A stretch of DNA of 64,000 bases from Hyphomicrobiales bacterium (lineage in GTDB: Bacteria > Pseudomonadota > Alphaproteobacteria > Rhizobiales > Rhizobiaceae), in the NCBI GenBank assembly GCA_900471605.1, contig UCEY01000026.1:62001-126000 (forward strand), read 5' to 3'. Positions 36,534-47,204 of the stretch are shown here, in pieces. The translations under genes were made by a program, and so were the position numbers. Numbering within the stretch: position 1 is the first letter of the stretch; each line of letters begins with the position of its first letter. Under the pieces are notes generated by a model. The model made no database searches. It saw only the letters and a list, made by a program, of their open reading frames with translations, and was not told where the DNA came from.

Positions 36534-37739
36534 TCAGCGCTCGGCGAGGGCCGGTTCGCCCTTCTTCTCGCGCACCATGTTGATGAAGCGGCGGAAGAGA
36601 TAATGGCTGTCCTGCGGGCCGGGCGAAGCTTCCGGATGGTGCTGGACGGAGAAGACCTGCCTGCCGGTGACGCGCAGCCCACAATTGGTGCCGTCGAAGA
36701 GAGAAATGTGAGTCTCCTCAACGCCTTCCGGCAGGGACTTCGAATCCACCGCGAAGCCGTGATTCATCGAGACGATCTCGACCTTGCCGGTGGTGTGGTC
36801 CTTGACCGGATGGTTGGCGCCGTGATGACCCTGGTGCATCTTCTCGGTCTTCGCTCCGAGCGCCAGGCCGAGCATCTGGTGGCCGAGGCAGATGCCGAAG
36901 GTCGGGATATCGGTCTTGATGACGTTCCTGATCACCGGCACGGCATATGCGCCAGTCGCGGCCGGATCGCCCGGGCCGTTCGACAGGAAGATGCCGTCCG
37001 GCTTCAGCGCCAGGATGTCTTCGGCCGAGGTCTGGGCCGGGACCACGGTCACCTTGCAGTCGAGGCCGGCGAAGAGGCGCAGGATGTTGCGCTTCACGCC
37101 GTAGTCGATGCACACGATATGGTACTTGGCGTCCTCGGGCTTCAGCTCGTCGTAACCTTCGTTCCAGACCCAGGGTGTCTGGCTCCATTGCGAGGACTGG
37201 CCGGAGGTCGCTTCCTTGGCGAGGTCCAGGCCTTCGAGGCCGCTCCAGGCGCGGGCTTCCGCCTTCAGCGCATCGATGTCGAAGACACCGTTCGGATCGT
37301 GGGCGATCACCGCGTTCGGGGCGCCGTTCTGGCGGATCCAGGCGGTCAGCGCGCGAGTGTCGATGCCGGAAAGGCCGATGATGCCGCGCGCCTTCAGCCA
37401 GCCGTCGAGATCCTTGGCGGCGCGGTAATTGGAGGGCTCGGTGATGTCGGCCTTGAAGATCGTGCCGACCGCGCCGCGGCGGGCTGCCGGCGTCAGGTCC
37501 TCGACGTCTTCCTCGTTGGTGCCGATATTGCCGATATGCGGGAAGGTGAAGGTGACGATCTGGCCGAGATAGGAGGGGTCGGTCAGGATTTCCTGGTAGC
37601 CCGTCAGCGCGGTGTTGAATACCACCTCGGCCGGCACCTTGCCGGTCGCGCCGATGCCGGTTCCTTCGATTACGGTGCCATCGGCCAGAACGAGCAATGC
37701 GGTGGGTTTCTTGGTGGTCCAGGGAGCGGTCGCGGTCAT
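36534..37739 (-). CDS. carA: Carbamoyl phosphate synthase, small (glutaminase) subunit
   Basis: 401 aa from the ATG at 37739, with GAAGG 6 nt upstream; another ATG two codons earlier sits directly on that site. The N-terminal CarA domain starts ALLVLADGTVIEGTGIGATG. The C-terminal class I glutamine amidotransferase has the nucleophile in FGICLGHQMLGLALG (C284) and the catalytic His in VQHHPEASPGPQD. It supplies ammonia to CarB. carB lies 11 kb away in the same direction. A predicted promoter and a 130-nt leader with a GTCCC/GGGAC hairpin lie upstream. Confidence 0.97.
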   Translation of the reverse strand: MTATAPWTTKKPTALLVLADGTVIEGTGIGATGKVPAEVVFNTALTGYQEILTDPSYLGQIVTFTFPHIGNIGTNEEDVEDLTPAARRGAVGTIFKADITEPSNYRAAKDLDGWLKARGIIGLSGIDTRALTAWIRQNGAPNAVIAHDPNGVFDIDALKAEARAWSGLEGLDLAKEATSGQSSQWSQTPWVWNEGYDELKPEDAKYHIVCIDYGVKRNILRLFAGLDCKVTVVPAQTSAEDILALKPDGIFLSNGPGDPAATGAYAVPVIRNVIKTDIPTFGICLGHQMLGLALGAKTEKMHQGHHGANHPVKDHTTGKVEIVSMNHGFAVDSKSLPEGVEETHISLFDGTNCGLRVTGRQVFSVQHHPEASPGPQDSHYLFRRFINMVREKKGEPALAER

Positions 37740-38058
37740 ATCCATCCTTCTGCCTCACCGGTCCCGTCCCTTGAAGGGACAGGCTGCGAGGGCCATTTAT
37801 GGTCGTGAGAGAGGGCGCGCGGAAATCCCGGCGCAGGCCCTAACCTCTAAATCTCGTGCAGGTGCCGGAAAATAGACAAAGCGGGCGAGGTGGTCAATCT
37901 CGCCGGCCAAGAATTCCATGAGGATTATAGCATATGGGATTCAAGGCTTTGGGGAAATTGATTTGATTGCTCTCAACCCGTCGTCTATGACACGGGCGTG
38001 AATGCCAAGGAAAAGCCATAATTCACACGACCTGCGCCGGCTTTTCCCAAGGAGAAAA
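37740..38058. promoter_or_regulatory. Divergent region between carA and yqeY, with a predicted carA promoter
   Basis: 319 bp without a gene. The best carA promoter on the minus strand is -35 TTGACC (37892-37897), 17-nt spacer, -10 TATTTT (37869-37874). The transcript leader contains a hairpin with arms GTCCCT/AGGGAC about 25 nt before the start codon; I see no known pyrimidine riboswitch or leader peptide. The yqeY promoter should lie between 37900 and 38050 but is not clear. Confidence 0.45.
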
Positions 38059-38514
38059 ATGATGTTGCGCGACAAGCTTTCCGATGCGCTGAAAGAATCG
38101 ATGAAGGCCAAGGATACCCGCCGGCTTTCGACCGTGCGGCTGATCCAGACTGCGATCAAGGATCGCGACATTGCCAATCGCGGTCTCGGCAAGGACCCGG
38201 TCAGCGATGACGACATCCTGCAGATCCTGCAGAAGATGGTGAAGCAGCGCGAGGAATCGGCGAAAATCTACGAGGATGCCGGACGGGCCGAGCTGGCGAC
38301 GCAGGAGCGCGAGGAAATCGACGTCATCAAGGGCTTCATGCCCGAGCAGCTCTCGGACGAGGCCGTGCAGGGCCTGATCAAGGCGGCGATCGCCGAAGCC
38401 GGCGCACAGGGACTGCGCGACATGGGCAAGGTCATGGCGGTGCTGAAGGAGAAATATCCCGGCCAGATGGATTTCGCCAAGGCTTCCGGCACGGTGAAGG
38501 ACCTGTTGAAATAA
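38059..38514 (+). CDS. yqeY: GatB/YqeY domain protein
   Basis: 151 aa (ATG at 38059, or the next codon at 38062), with AAGGAG just upstream; the frame open to 38002 is not used. The YqeY pattern is clear: LRDKLSDALKESMKAKDTRRLSTVRLIQTAIKDRDI, followed by ILQKMVKQREESAKIYEDAGR and IKGFMPEQLSDEAV. The domain resembles the tRNA-binding tail of GatB; the role of stand-alone YqeY is not established. Its place beside carA and upstream of dnaG and rpoD is usual in rhizobia. A strong terminator follows. Confidence 0.93.
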   Translation: MMLRDKLSDALKESMKAKDTRRLSTVRLIQTAIKDRDIANRGLGKDPVSDDDILQILQKMVKQREESAKIYEDAGRAELATQEREEIDVIKGFMPEQLSDEAVQGLIKAAIAEAGAQGLRDMGKVMAVLKEKYPGQMDFAKASGTVKDLLK

Positions 38515-38543
38515 GCGGCTCATTTTAAGGCCGATGAACGAAA

Positions 38544-38577
38544 GGCGGGAACCCGGTGACCGGGCTCCCGCCTTTTT
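38544..38577 (+). terminator. Rho-independent terminator of yqeY
   Basis: Stem GGCGGGA / TCCCGCC with an inner CCCGGT/ACCGGG stem, followed by five T residues. It starts 30 bp after the yqeY stop. Confidence 0.85.
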
Positions 38578-38847
38578 GCTCTTCCGGATCCCGCTGGCCG
38601 ACTGCGGACTTGCCACCGGCGAGATGATCCGAGGTGCTGCGATACATTGCGACACGCCTCGTCCCGAAGAGCGAAGGGAATGCCGTCGCGCATCTCACGC
38701 CGGCCGGCATTTTCGAAGTCGGAGGAGAATTAAATCCCACGGGCGGGCGTCCGGCAAATTACAAAAAGATAATATCGCCGGTTCGCGACCCGCCAAAAAT
38801 TTGCCCGATCCGTGGGCAAACGGGGTGGGATTCAGGGCCTGTCCTGA
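38578..38847. other. Intergenic region, no gene seen
   Basis: Together with the terminator this makes a 333-bp gap between yqeY and the next gene. I see no credible coding frame, RNA hairpin or repeat in it. Confidence 0.4.
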
Positions 38848-39210
38848 TCAGGCGGCGACCAGCCATTCGCCCAGAAACGCTCCGCCGACGATGGCAAGCA
38901 GCGCGCCGCCGATGAAGGCCACGAAGGCGATGGCCGCAGCGATCGGTCTGCGCGACTGGAAGAAATAGGCGAGCAGGCCAAGCGGTGCGAAAAAGATCGT
39001 CAATGTCCGGGTCAGGGTCACGGCCGTGCCGCCCCGCAATTTCGCGTCCTCGATCTCCCACCAGACACACAGGACGACGGTTGCGATCAATTGGGTGAGA
39101 TCGTTGAGCGTGAACCCCTGCGCATCGGGCCCCCCGGTGAAGGCGTCGATGACCGAGCCGGTGGCAAGCGAAACCAGCAGTGCCACATAGATGAAATCCC
39201 GTTTCGTCAT
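38848..39210 (-). CDS. Small membrane protein of unknown function
   Basis: 120 aa from the ATG at 39210 (MTKRDFIYVALLVSLATG). Four hydrophobic segments are visible (about residues 6-24, 38-52, 66-84 and 90-115). An acidic WWEIEDAKLRGG loop lies in the middle. I do not recognise the family with certainty. It stands alone between yqeY and dnaG, facing away from dnaG. Confidence 0.65.
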   Translation of the reverse strand: MTKRDFIYVALLVSLATGSVIDAFTGGPDAQGFTLNDLTQLIATVVLCVWWEIEDAKLRGGTAVTLTRTLTIFFAPLGLLAYFFQSRRPIAAAIAFVAFIGGALLAIVGGAFLGEWLVAA

Positions 39211-39404
39211 GAAATATCTTGGCCTTTGAAATCTGTCTGGCGAAGGAGGGTAGGTCACAGGGAAACAGAATCAAGCATAGTTCGCCCAGTGAAGGCGGAC
39301 CAGTTGCCTCGCTTGCTCCCTGTGAATAGCGGGCAGGATTTGCCCTTGGCGGTGGCGTTCCTCAAGGGCTGCGCTTATATGGAAGGTGACCCAAAGAGGT
39401 AGAA

Positions 39405-41411
39405 ATGCGCTTTTCCAACAGTTTTCTCGACGAGATCCGTGATCGCGTGCCGATATCGGGTGTGATCGGCCGCCGGGTGACGTGGGATCGCAAGAAGACC
39501 AACGTCTCCCGCGGCGACTATTGGGCCTGCTGCCCGTTCCATGGCGAGAAAAGCCCGAGCTTCCATTGCGAGGACCGCAAGGGTCGTTACCACTGCTTCG
39601 GCTGTGGTGTCACGGGCGATCATTTCCGCTTCCTCACCGAACTCGAAGGGCAGAGTTTTCCCGAGGCGGTGCAGACGGTCGCCGACATGGCCGGCATCGC
39701 CATGCCGCAGCCGGATCCGCAGGCCGAGAGGCGCGAGAAGGAGCGCACGACGCTGCTCGACGTCATGGAGCTGGCGACGCAATTCTTCCAGGACCAGCTC
39801 CAGAGTGCCGTCGGCGCCAAGGCGCGTGCCTATCTGCGTGACCGTGGGCTGACGGGCCGCACGATCGAGACCTTTCGCCTCGGCTACGCGCCGGAAAGCC
39901 GCAATGCATTGAAGGAGCACCTGGCGGCCAAGGGCGTGCCGAAGGACCAGATCGAGGCTTGCGGCCTCGTCGTGCACGGGGAGGGGATCGCCGTCTCCTA
40001 CGACCGTTTTCGCGACCGCGTGATGTTCCCGATCCTGTCGTCGCGGGAAAAGGTGATCGCGTTCGGCGGCCGGGCCATGGCATCGGACGCGCCGGCGAAA
40101 TACCTGAACTCCAACGAGACGGAACTCTTCCACAAGGGGCAGGTGCTCTACAATTTCGCCCGCGCCCGGCGTGCGGCGCAGGGTGGTCCCGGCAAGAGCG
40201 AAGGCGGCACGATCATCGCCGTCGAAGGTTACATGGATGTCATCGCGCTCCATCAGGCGGGCGTCGAGAATGCCGTTGCTCCGCTCGGCACCGCGCTCAC
40301 CGAAAACCAGCTCGACCTCCTATGGAAGATGTCACCGACGCCGGTGCTCTGCTTCGACGGCGACGGCGCGGGTCTGAGGGCGGCAAGCCGCGCCGCGGAT
40401 CTGGCACTTCCATTCCTGAAGCCGGGAAAATCGGTGCGTTTCGCGCTGCTTCCCGACGGCAAGGATCCGGACGATCTTGTCAAGCATGAGGGCCGGGCCC
40501 CGTTCGACAAGGTTTTGTCCGAAGCCAAGCCGCTGGTCGAGATGATCTGGCAGCGCGAGGCGGGAGCCGGCAATTACGAGACGCCGGAAAAACGCGCCGA
40601 ACTGGAGGCGCGGCTGAAGCAGATCGTTTCCGTCATCGCCGACGAAAACGTGCGCCGCCACTACCAGCAGGCCATCCGCGACCGGCTCAATACTTTTTTT
40701 GCGCCCGCTCCGCGCGGCGGCAGTGAACGGCGCCAGAATTTCCAGCGTGGTGCTGGCGGCGGCGGCAGGCCTGGGCAGGGCGGACCGCCGCAGGGGCCGC
40801 GGGCCGCGGGACGGGCTGCCGGTGTTTCCGACCGGCTCGCGCGGTCCGGTCTCGTGCGCGGTTACCGCGATCTGCCGGCGCTTCGGGAAAGCGTGCTGGC
40901 ACTTACCATCGTCAATCATCCTCAGCTGCTGCTGGAGGAATATGACGAGATCGCCGCGATCGATTTCGAGAACCGCGACCTGCAGCGTTTCTGGTCGGCC
41001 ATGCTGCCGGCGGCCGCGACCGCGGGGGCCAATCTTTCGCGCGAATACCTGATGCAGCGGCTTGCCGGCGAAGGGTTCGACATGATCCTGAAATCGCTCG
41101 ACCAGCAGGTGCGCAATGCGCGACTGTGGACTGCGACCGAGGTCGCTGCGCTGGAGGATGCCCGTGAAGGCTATCGGCAGGCATTGTCGCTGCACAAGCG
41201 GACCAAGGCGCTGAGGCTCCAGAAGATCGAACTCGAGCGGGAGATCGCCGAGGCGACGGAAGCGGGGGATGCGGGCGAGATCGAACCTTTGCTGCTTGCG
41301 CTTTCCGAGGTTCAGCTCGAAATCGTCCGCATGGAAAACCAGGAAGCGATCATCGACGGGTTTGGCGTGCTTTCCGGCCGGGTGAAGGGCGCGGCCGTCA
41401 GCCACGGCTGA
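39405..41411 (+). CDS. dnaG: DNA primase
   Basis: 668 aa. The N-terminal CHC2 zinc-binding domain has CCPFHGEKSPSFHC...YHCFGCG with ligands C43, H46, C64 and C67. The TOPRIM catalytic core contains VEGYMDVIALHQAG and CFDGDGAG with its acidic residues. The C-terminal region, after an R/G-rich linker (about residues 430-465), is the DnaB helicase-binding domain. It makes RNA primers for replication. It precedes rpoD in the macromolecular-synthesis arrangement, here with a GFA-family gene inserted between. Confidence 0.97.
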   Translation: MRFSNSFLDEIRDRVPISGVIGRRVTWDRKKTNVSRGDYWACCPFHGEKSPSFHCEDRKGRYHCFGCGVTGDHFRFLTELEGQSFPEAVQTVADMAGIAMPQPDPQAERREKERTTLLDVMELATQFFQDQLQSAVGAKARAYLRDRGLTGRTIETFRLGYAPESRNALKEHLAAKGVPKDQIEACGLVVHGEGIAVSYDRFRDRVMFPILSSREKVIAFGGRAMASDAPAKYLNSNETELFHKGQVLYNFARARRAAQGGPGKSEGGTIIAVEGYMDVIALHQAGVENAVAPLGTALTENQLDLLWKMSPTPVLCFDGDGAGLRAASRAADLALPFLKPGKSVRFALLPDGKDPDDLVKHEGRAPFDKVLSEAKPLVEMIWQREAGAGNYETPEKRAELEARLKQIVSVIADENVRRHYQQAIRDRLNTFFAPAPRGGSERRQNFQRGAGGGGRPGQGGPPQGPRAAGRAAGVSDRLARSGLVRGYRDLPALRESVLALTIVNHPQLLLEEYDEIAAIDFENRDLQRFWSAMLPAAATAGANLSREYLMQRLAGEGFDMILKSLDQQVRNARLWTATEVAALEDAREGYRQALSLHKRTKALRLQKIELEREIAEATEAGDAGEIEPLLLALSEVQLEIVRMENQEAIIDGFGVLSGRVKGAAVSHG

Positions 41412-41499
41412 GACAAGCGCCCCCCGGGAAATACTGCCCTTGCCGAATGACGACGCAGCCCTATTGTATCGGCTTGGAGTCGGCTGAGTGGGGAGCCTG

Positions 41500-41847
41500 A
41501 TGCGGATTACCGGGAACTGTCATTGCGGCAAGATCGCCTTTGAAGCAGAGGGCGAATTTGGCGCGGCGATGGAATGCAACTGTTCTCTCTGTCGGCGAAA
41601 AGGCGTGCTCCTGGCCTTCGTTCCGCGCAATCAGTTTCAGCTTGCGACCTCGCGAGAGGACCTTTCCTCCTACCAGTTCAACAAGCATGTGATCACCCAC
41701 TATTTCTGCGCCAATTGCGGGATCGCGCCGTTCAGCGAGGCGACGATGCCGGACGGCAAGGAAATGGCGGCGATCAACCTGAGATGCGTGCCGGAAATCG
41801 ACATTGCTGCACTGACGGTAACCCAGTACGACGGCGCTTCCCGCTGA
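41500..41847 (+). CDS. GFA-family (glutathione-dependent formaldehyde-activating-like) zinc protein
   Basis: 115 aa from the ATG at 41500 (GGGGAG upstream); a GTG at 41488 is less likely. The CENP-V/GFA zinc cysteines are present: GNCHCGKIAFEAEG, MECNCSLCRRKG and YFCANCGIAPFSE. Members bind zinc and are often misnamed formaldehyde-activating enzymes; actual substrate unknown. It lies between dnaG and rpoD, which are usually neighbours. Confidence 0.85.
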   Translation: MRITGNCHCGKIAFEAEGEFGAAMECNCSLCRRKGVLLAFVPRNQFQLATSREDLSSYQFNKHVITHYFCANCGIAPFSEATMPDGKEMAAINLRCVPEIDIAALTVTQYDGASR

Positions 41848-42264
41848 GGAAGGCGCCGGGCAGAAAGCGTAAACCTTTGTGTATGCGCAAACCCTTGTCT
41901 TTCAAGGTCTACCGCCTACATATCGGTTAAATCTGGTGAGCGTACCCCTATTAGACCCCTTCAAAGGGGATATTTTCGACTTTTCCTGGGTATGACCTGT
42001 GGAAAGGCTTGACGGAACGTTAATTTGTGGGAATCACCATCTCAAGGCAAAATAGGCGGAGTGGGTCGATAGCACCGAACATGACCGGTGATCCTCTGAT
42101 AGGACGGTCCCCAAGTCAAAAACGACCGCCGAATGGTAATCGGGAATTAAAGGTCATTCCGTTACGTGTTGGACAATGATTCGCGGCTAAGGCGGCCAAA
42201 CCCGTCTTCAGCCGGTGGCCACGAAGCGCGGCGAAAGTAGCGTTCAGGGAAAGCGACTAAATAC
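41848..42264 (+). promoter_or_regulatory. rpoD upstream region with a predicted promoter
   Basis: 417 bp without a gene. The best sigma-70-like promoter is -35 CTTGTC (41894-41899), 17-nt spacer, -10 TACATA (41917-41922). That would give rpoD a leader of about 335 nt, long enough for post-transcriptional control. Other weak TTGAC boxes occur (42009), but none has a good -10. Confidence 0.4.
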
Positions 42265-44328
<2,064 letters not shown>

Positions 44329-44351
44329 GCGGTTTTAGATATCGAACATGA

Positions 44352-44390
44352 AAAACCCGGCCCGCGAAAGCAGGCCGGGTTTTCTGTTTT
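44352..44390 (+). terminator. Rho-independent terminator of rpoD
   Basis: Stem AACCCGGCC / GGCCGGGTT with a 10-nt loop, followed by TTCTGTTTTT. It starts 26 bp after the rpoD stop. Confidence 0.85.
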
Positions 44391-44396
44391 TGGTGA

Positions 44397-44636
44397 TCAG
44401 GCTGGCCGGACGATGGACTGGACGATCCGCCTGGTCACCGGCAGAGCTCCGAGCAAGGTCGGGAATGCGATGAGCCAGGAGACCAGCCAGGCCGACATCC
44501 AGCTCGGCAGGAATTCAGGAGAAAAGCCGAGGTTCTTGAGCGTCGCCACGCCTGATACGACAAACGTCATCAGGACGGACAGAACGAACGGCATAAGAAG
44601 GGCCGCATAATGGGCGGGAAGGCGCGTAAGCTTCAT
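44397..44636 (-). CDS. DUF2798 small membrane protein
   Basis: 79 aa with two transmembrane helices, the DUF2798 pattern: LPAHYAALLMPFVLSVLMTFVVSGVATL, then WMSAWLVSWLIAFPTLLGALPVTRRIV. Function unknown. It converges on rpoD; the shared rpoD terminator separates them. Confidence 0.82.
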   Translation of the reverse strand: MKLTRLPAHYAALLMPFVLSVLMTFVVSGVATLKNLGFSPEFLPSWMSAWLVSWLIAFPTLLGALPVTRRIVQSIVRPA

Positions 44637-44840
44637 GGAGAAGACTTTCCTGAAGGGGATCGTCGATCGATATCGAGCATACGCATCCGATCAAAACCGT
44701 CAGTACCGACGATCCGGGGTTGGGATGCGTTGCCTCACGTTAGACGCTTACGGCTGAGTTCAGATCCAGCGACCGCTTCCATAACGAAAAGCGGAGTACG
44801 TGGCAATATCAGGCGGTTGCCGAAAGTCGGCCCTCATTTT

Positions 44841-45185
44841 TCAATGCCCGACCGAGCTCGAAAACACGTTGACCACCACCACGCCCGAGATAATCAGGCC
44901 GAGGCCGATGATGGCGGCGGTGTCGAGCGTCTGGCGGAACAGCACAAGGCCGACGGCCGAGATCAGCACGACGCCGAGGCCACTCCAGATCGCGTAGGCA
45001 ATGCCGACCGGCAAGGTGCGCAGGGCGATCGACAGGAGGTAGAAGGCGGTCGCGTAGCACAGCCCCATCAGGATGGTCGGAAGCGCCCGGGTGAACTGCT
45101 GGCTCTGCTGCAGGAAGGTCGTGCCGATGACTTCCAGCACGATTGCGCCGGCGAGAGAGCCGTAGGTGAGGAGGGCGGGGTTCAT
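44841..45185 (-). CDS. Small multidrug resistance (SMR) efflux protein, EmrE/QacE-like
   Basis: 114 aa with four transmembrane helices. The essential membrane glutamate lies in GAIVLEVIGTT (E18), and the conserved YAIWSGLGVVLISAVG loop of SMR proteins is present. SMR dimers export quaternary ammonium compounds or guanidinium-like cations with H+. The start is 5 nt after the stop of the TetR gene, so the two form an operon and TetR probably represses both. Confidence 0.93.
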   Translation of the reverse strand: MNPALLTYGSLAGAIVLEVIGTTFLQQSQQFTRALPTILMGLCYATAFYLLSIALRTLPVGIAYAIWSGLGVVLISAVGLVLFRQTLDTAAIIGLGLIISGVVVVNVFSSSVGH

Positions 45186-45190
45186 TGTCG

Positions 45191-45754
45191 TTACTCTCGT
45201 ATCGTGAGGTTTTGGAGGCGGTCGCGAAGTTCGGCGAGTTCGTTTGCCGGCAGACCGTCCGCCTCCATAAGGTTTGCGAGCCAGATGCCGTCGGCTGCGT
45301 AGCGGGCGAGCCTGAAAGTCGGATGACTGTCAGTTTCAGCATGACGTTCGAGCCGGTCACGCATCCATTCCGACCAGAGCTGCCTCAGCCGCGCATCGGT
45401 CATGCAGGAAATCGACAGCGCCGCCCAGGGGCTTTTCGCTCCGTCGCGGGTTACCTGGAAAAAGGCATCGACATAGGCCCGCGTGAACCGGCCCTGTTCG
45501 ATGTCGTCCGCGCTCATCAGCCGGTCTATTTCCACGTCGAGCTTGCCGAGCAGGTCCTCGAAGACGGCCTCGACCAGGGCCTGCTTGCTCGGGAAGTGAT
45601 GCAGCAGACCACCCTTGGTGATCGAGGCGGCATCGGCCACCGCCTGCAGGGTGAGGCTGCCGAGACCTTCGTCCACGGCACGCCATGCCGCATGATCCAG
45701 AAGGGATCGCCGCACCTGTTCAGGCTGTTTTTCGCGTCTGTGAGCGTTTGACAT
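45191..45754 (-). CDS. TetR-family transcriptional repressor of the SMR operon
   Basis: 187 aa. The N-terminal TetR HTH is clear (RRSLLDHAAWRAVDEGLGSLTLQAVADAASITKGGLLHHFPSKQALVEAVF, about residues 15-65). The C-terminal ligand-binding helices match the TetR_C_37-like group. It is the first gene of the tetR-smr unit. A dyad resembling TetR operators overlaps its promoter region just upstream of the start codon. Confidence 0.92.
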   Translation of the reverse strand: MSNAHRREKQPEQVRRSLLDHAAWRAVDEGLGSLTLQAVADAASITKGGLLHHFPSKQALVEAVFEDLLGKLDVEIDRLMSADDIEQGRFTRAYVDAFFQVTRDGAKSPWAALSISCMTDARLRQLWSEWMRDRLERHAETDSHPTFRLARYAADGIWLANLMEADGLPANELAELRDRLQNLTIRE

Positions 45755-45759
45755 GGATT

Positions 45760-45786
45760 AAACATACCGTATGGTCGGTTTGTTTG
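45760..45786. promoter_or_regulatory. Likely TetR operator
   Basis: Imperfect dyad AAACATACCG-TATGGT-CGGTTTGTTT, with symmetric ACCG/CGGT core and AAACA/TGTTT flanks, 6 bp upstream of the tetR start. CCGTATGGTCGGT-type sites are typical for this TetR group. Confidence 0.6.
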
Positions 45787-45917
45787 CAATAGATGGGCCA
45801 CCTTCCGATCCCAGGGAAAGGGGCGGTGGCGCAACTTGCGCCGGAAAGCTGGATTTTGCGCTGTTTTGATCGCTCGGGGACTCGATCCGGCCAGCTTTCC
45901 ATCTTACATCCGCTGCC

Positions 45918-47105
45918 ATGACGGATTCATCTGGAAAGCCGCGCGGCGACATGGGATGGGGCATTCCTGCCTCTATTCTCCTGCATGTCGTGTTGGTGGC
46001 TGCTTTCTTCGTCCACCTGCCGGTCGATCAGCCGGAGCCGGAGAAGGAGGAGAGCGTTCAGGTCGAGATCGTACCGCCGCCGGAAGAGCCGGAAAAGAAG
46101 CCGGAAGAGCAGAAGCCTGCGGAAAAGAAGGCCGAGCAAAAGAAACCGGAAGAGAAGAAACCTCCGGAACCTGTAAAGCAGGAAGAGGCCAAGAAGGCGG
46201 AGCCGCCCCCGCCACCGCCTGAGCCGCCGAAGCAGGAAGCCACGAGGCAGACGCCGCCTCCACCGCCGCCCGAACCACCCAAGCAAGAGGCCAAAAAGTC
46301 AGAGCCGCCGCCGCCACCGCCACGTGCGGAAAAGCCTGCCGAGCCGCCTAAATCCACCGACCAGGCCAAAGGGCAATCCCTGCCTGTCCTTCGCCCTGTG
46401 TTCGAATTCGGCGAGAAGGATGGCGGGCCGAAGAAATCCCAGACCGGCAATGCGTCTAAGGAAACCACAAGCCCGCCCGCCGAGAGCAAGGCAGATGCGG
46501 AAGTTGCCGAGTCGGTAAAGCAGGCGAAGGAGGCACCTGTCACTGTGGAGGCGCCGCCAGCCAATCCGGTTCCCGACGATATTCACCTGCCGGAGGTCGG
46601 CATTGCCGCAGCCAATGAACGGAAGAACGGCCCGGTTGCGGGAGCGTCGTTGGACGCGACCAAAACCGAGATCGTCACGGCGCCTCCGACCGCATCGCCC
46701 AAGAGCGATCCTTCCAAGACACCGACGGCAGGCAAGCCGGTTGAGTTGACGAAGGCAAAGACGCTGTTTTCACAGAGCGAGACGGATGATCCTGTTGCTA
46801 CGACGGCGATGGGCAGCATTCCACGGGGCGTTCGCGCGGGCCAGCTTTGTGCAACGGAACTCAGCTTTCAGCTGTGGCGCGCGTCTCCGCCCTATCCGGC
46901 GGACCGGGTACGTTCCTACCGGCTATCCAGCGGATCGGTTTTGGAAGTCAAGCGCAGTGAGTTTCGGGCGAATGCGCAATGGTATGACCTCAGTTTTCGC
47001 TGCGAATTGAACGAGGACGCCACCAAGGTAATCTCCTTCGCCTTTGAGATCGGTGCGCCGGTGCCGCGAAGCGAGTGGCGCAAGCGCGGCTTTCCGGATT
47101 TGTGA
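45918..47105 (+). CDS. DUF930 protein with TonB-like proline-rich stalk
   Basis: 395 aa. One N-terminal transmembrane anchor (IPASILLHVVLVAAFFVHLPV, about 16-36) is followed by a long Pro/Glu/Lys-rich region (about 40-150, with repeats such as PPPPPPEPPKQEA) and then a C-terminal DUF930 domain (about 310-395: GQLCATELSFQLWRASPPYPADRVRSYRLSSGSVLEV). The shape is that of TonB or TolA: a stalk spanning the periplasm with a small globular end. Function unknown. No ExbB/ExbD is nearby. Confidence 0.82.
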   Translation: MTDSSGKPRGDMGWGIPASILLHVVLVAAFFVHLPVDQPEPEKEESVQVEIVPPPEEPEKKPEEQKPAEKKAEQKKPEEKKPPEPVKQEEAKKAEPPPPPPEPPKQEATRQTPPPPPPEPPKQEAKKSEPPPPPPRAEKPAEPPKSTDQAKGQSLPVLRPVFEFGEKDGGPKKSQTGNASKETTSPPAESKADAEVAESVKQAKEAPVTVEAPPANPVPDDIHLPEVGIAAANERKNGPVAGASLDATKTEIVTAPPTASPKSDPSKTPTAGKPVELTKAKTLFSQSETDDPVATTAMGSIPRGVRAGQLCATELSFQLWRASPPYPADRVRSYRLSSGSVLEVKRSEFRANAQWYDLSFRCELNEDATKVISFAFEIGAPVPRSEWRKRGFPDL

Positions 47106-47204
47106 TCGGCCGATCTGCGAATATGACGTAGGTAGGGGATCACCCTTGGTTGACCGGCAGATTGCTGCGACTATGTTTCACCCACTTTCCGATGGGGGCC
47201 TGCG

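Noticed and set aside
37746..37868. Pyrimidine-responsive leader for carA
   Set aside because: Only one short hairpin (GTCCCT/AGGGAC); no leader peptide, no PyrR site and no known riboswitch pattern.
46180..46330. Apparent tandem repeats (PPPPPPEPPKQEA) as a DNA repeat or CRISPR-like array
   Set aside because: They are codon-level repeats of a proline-rich stalk inside the DUF930 gene, with no spacer structure.
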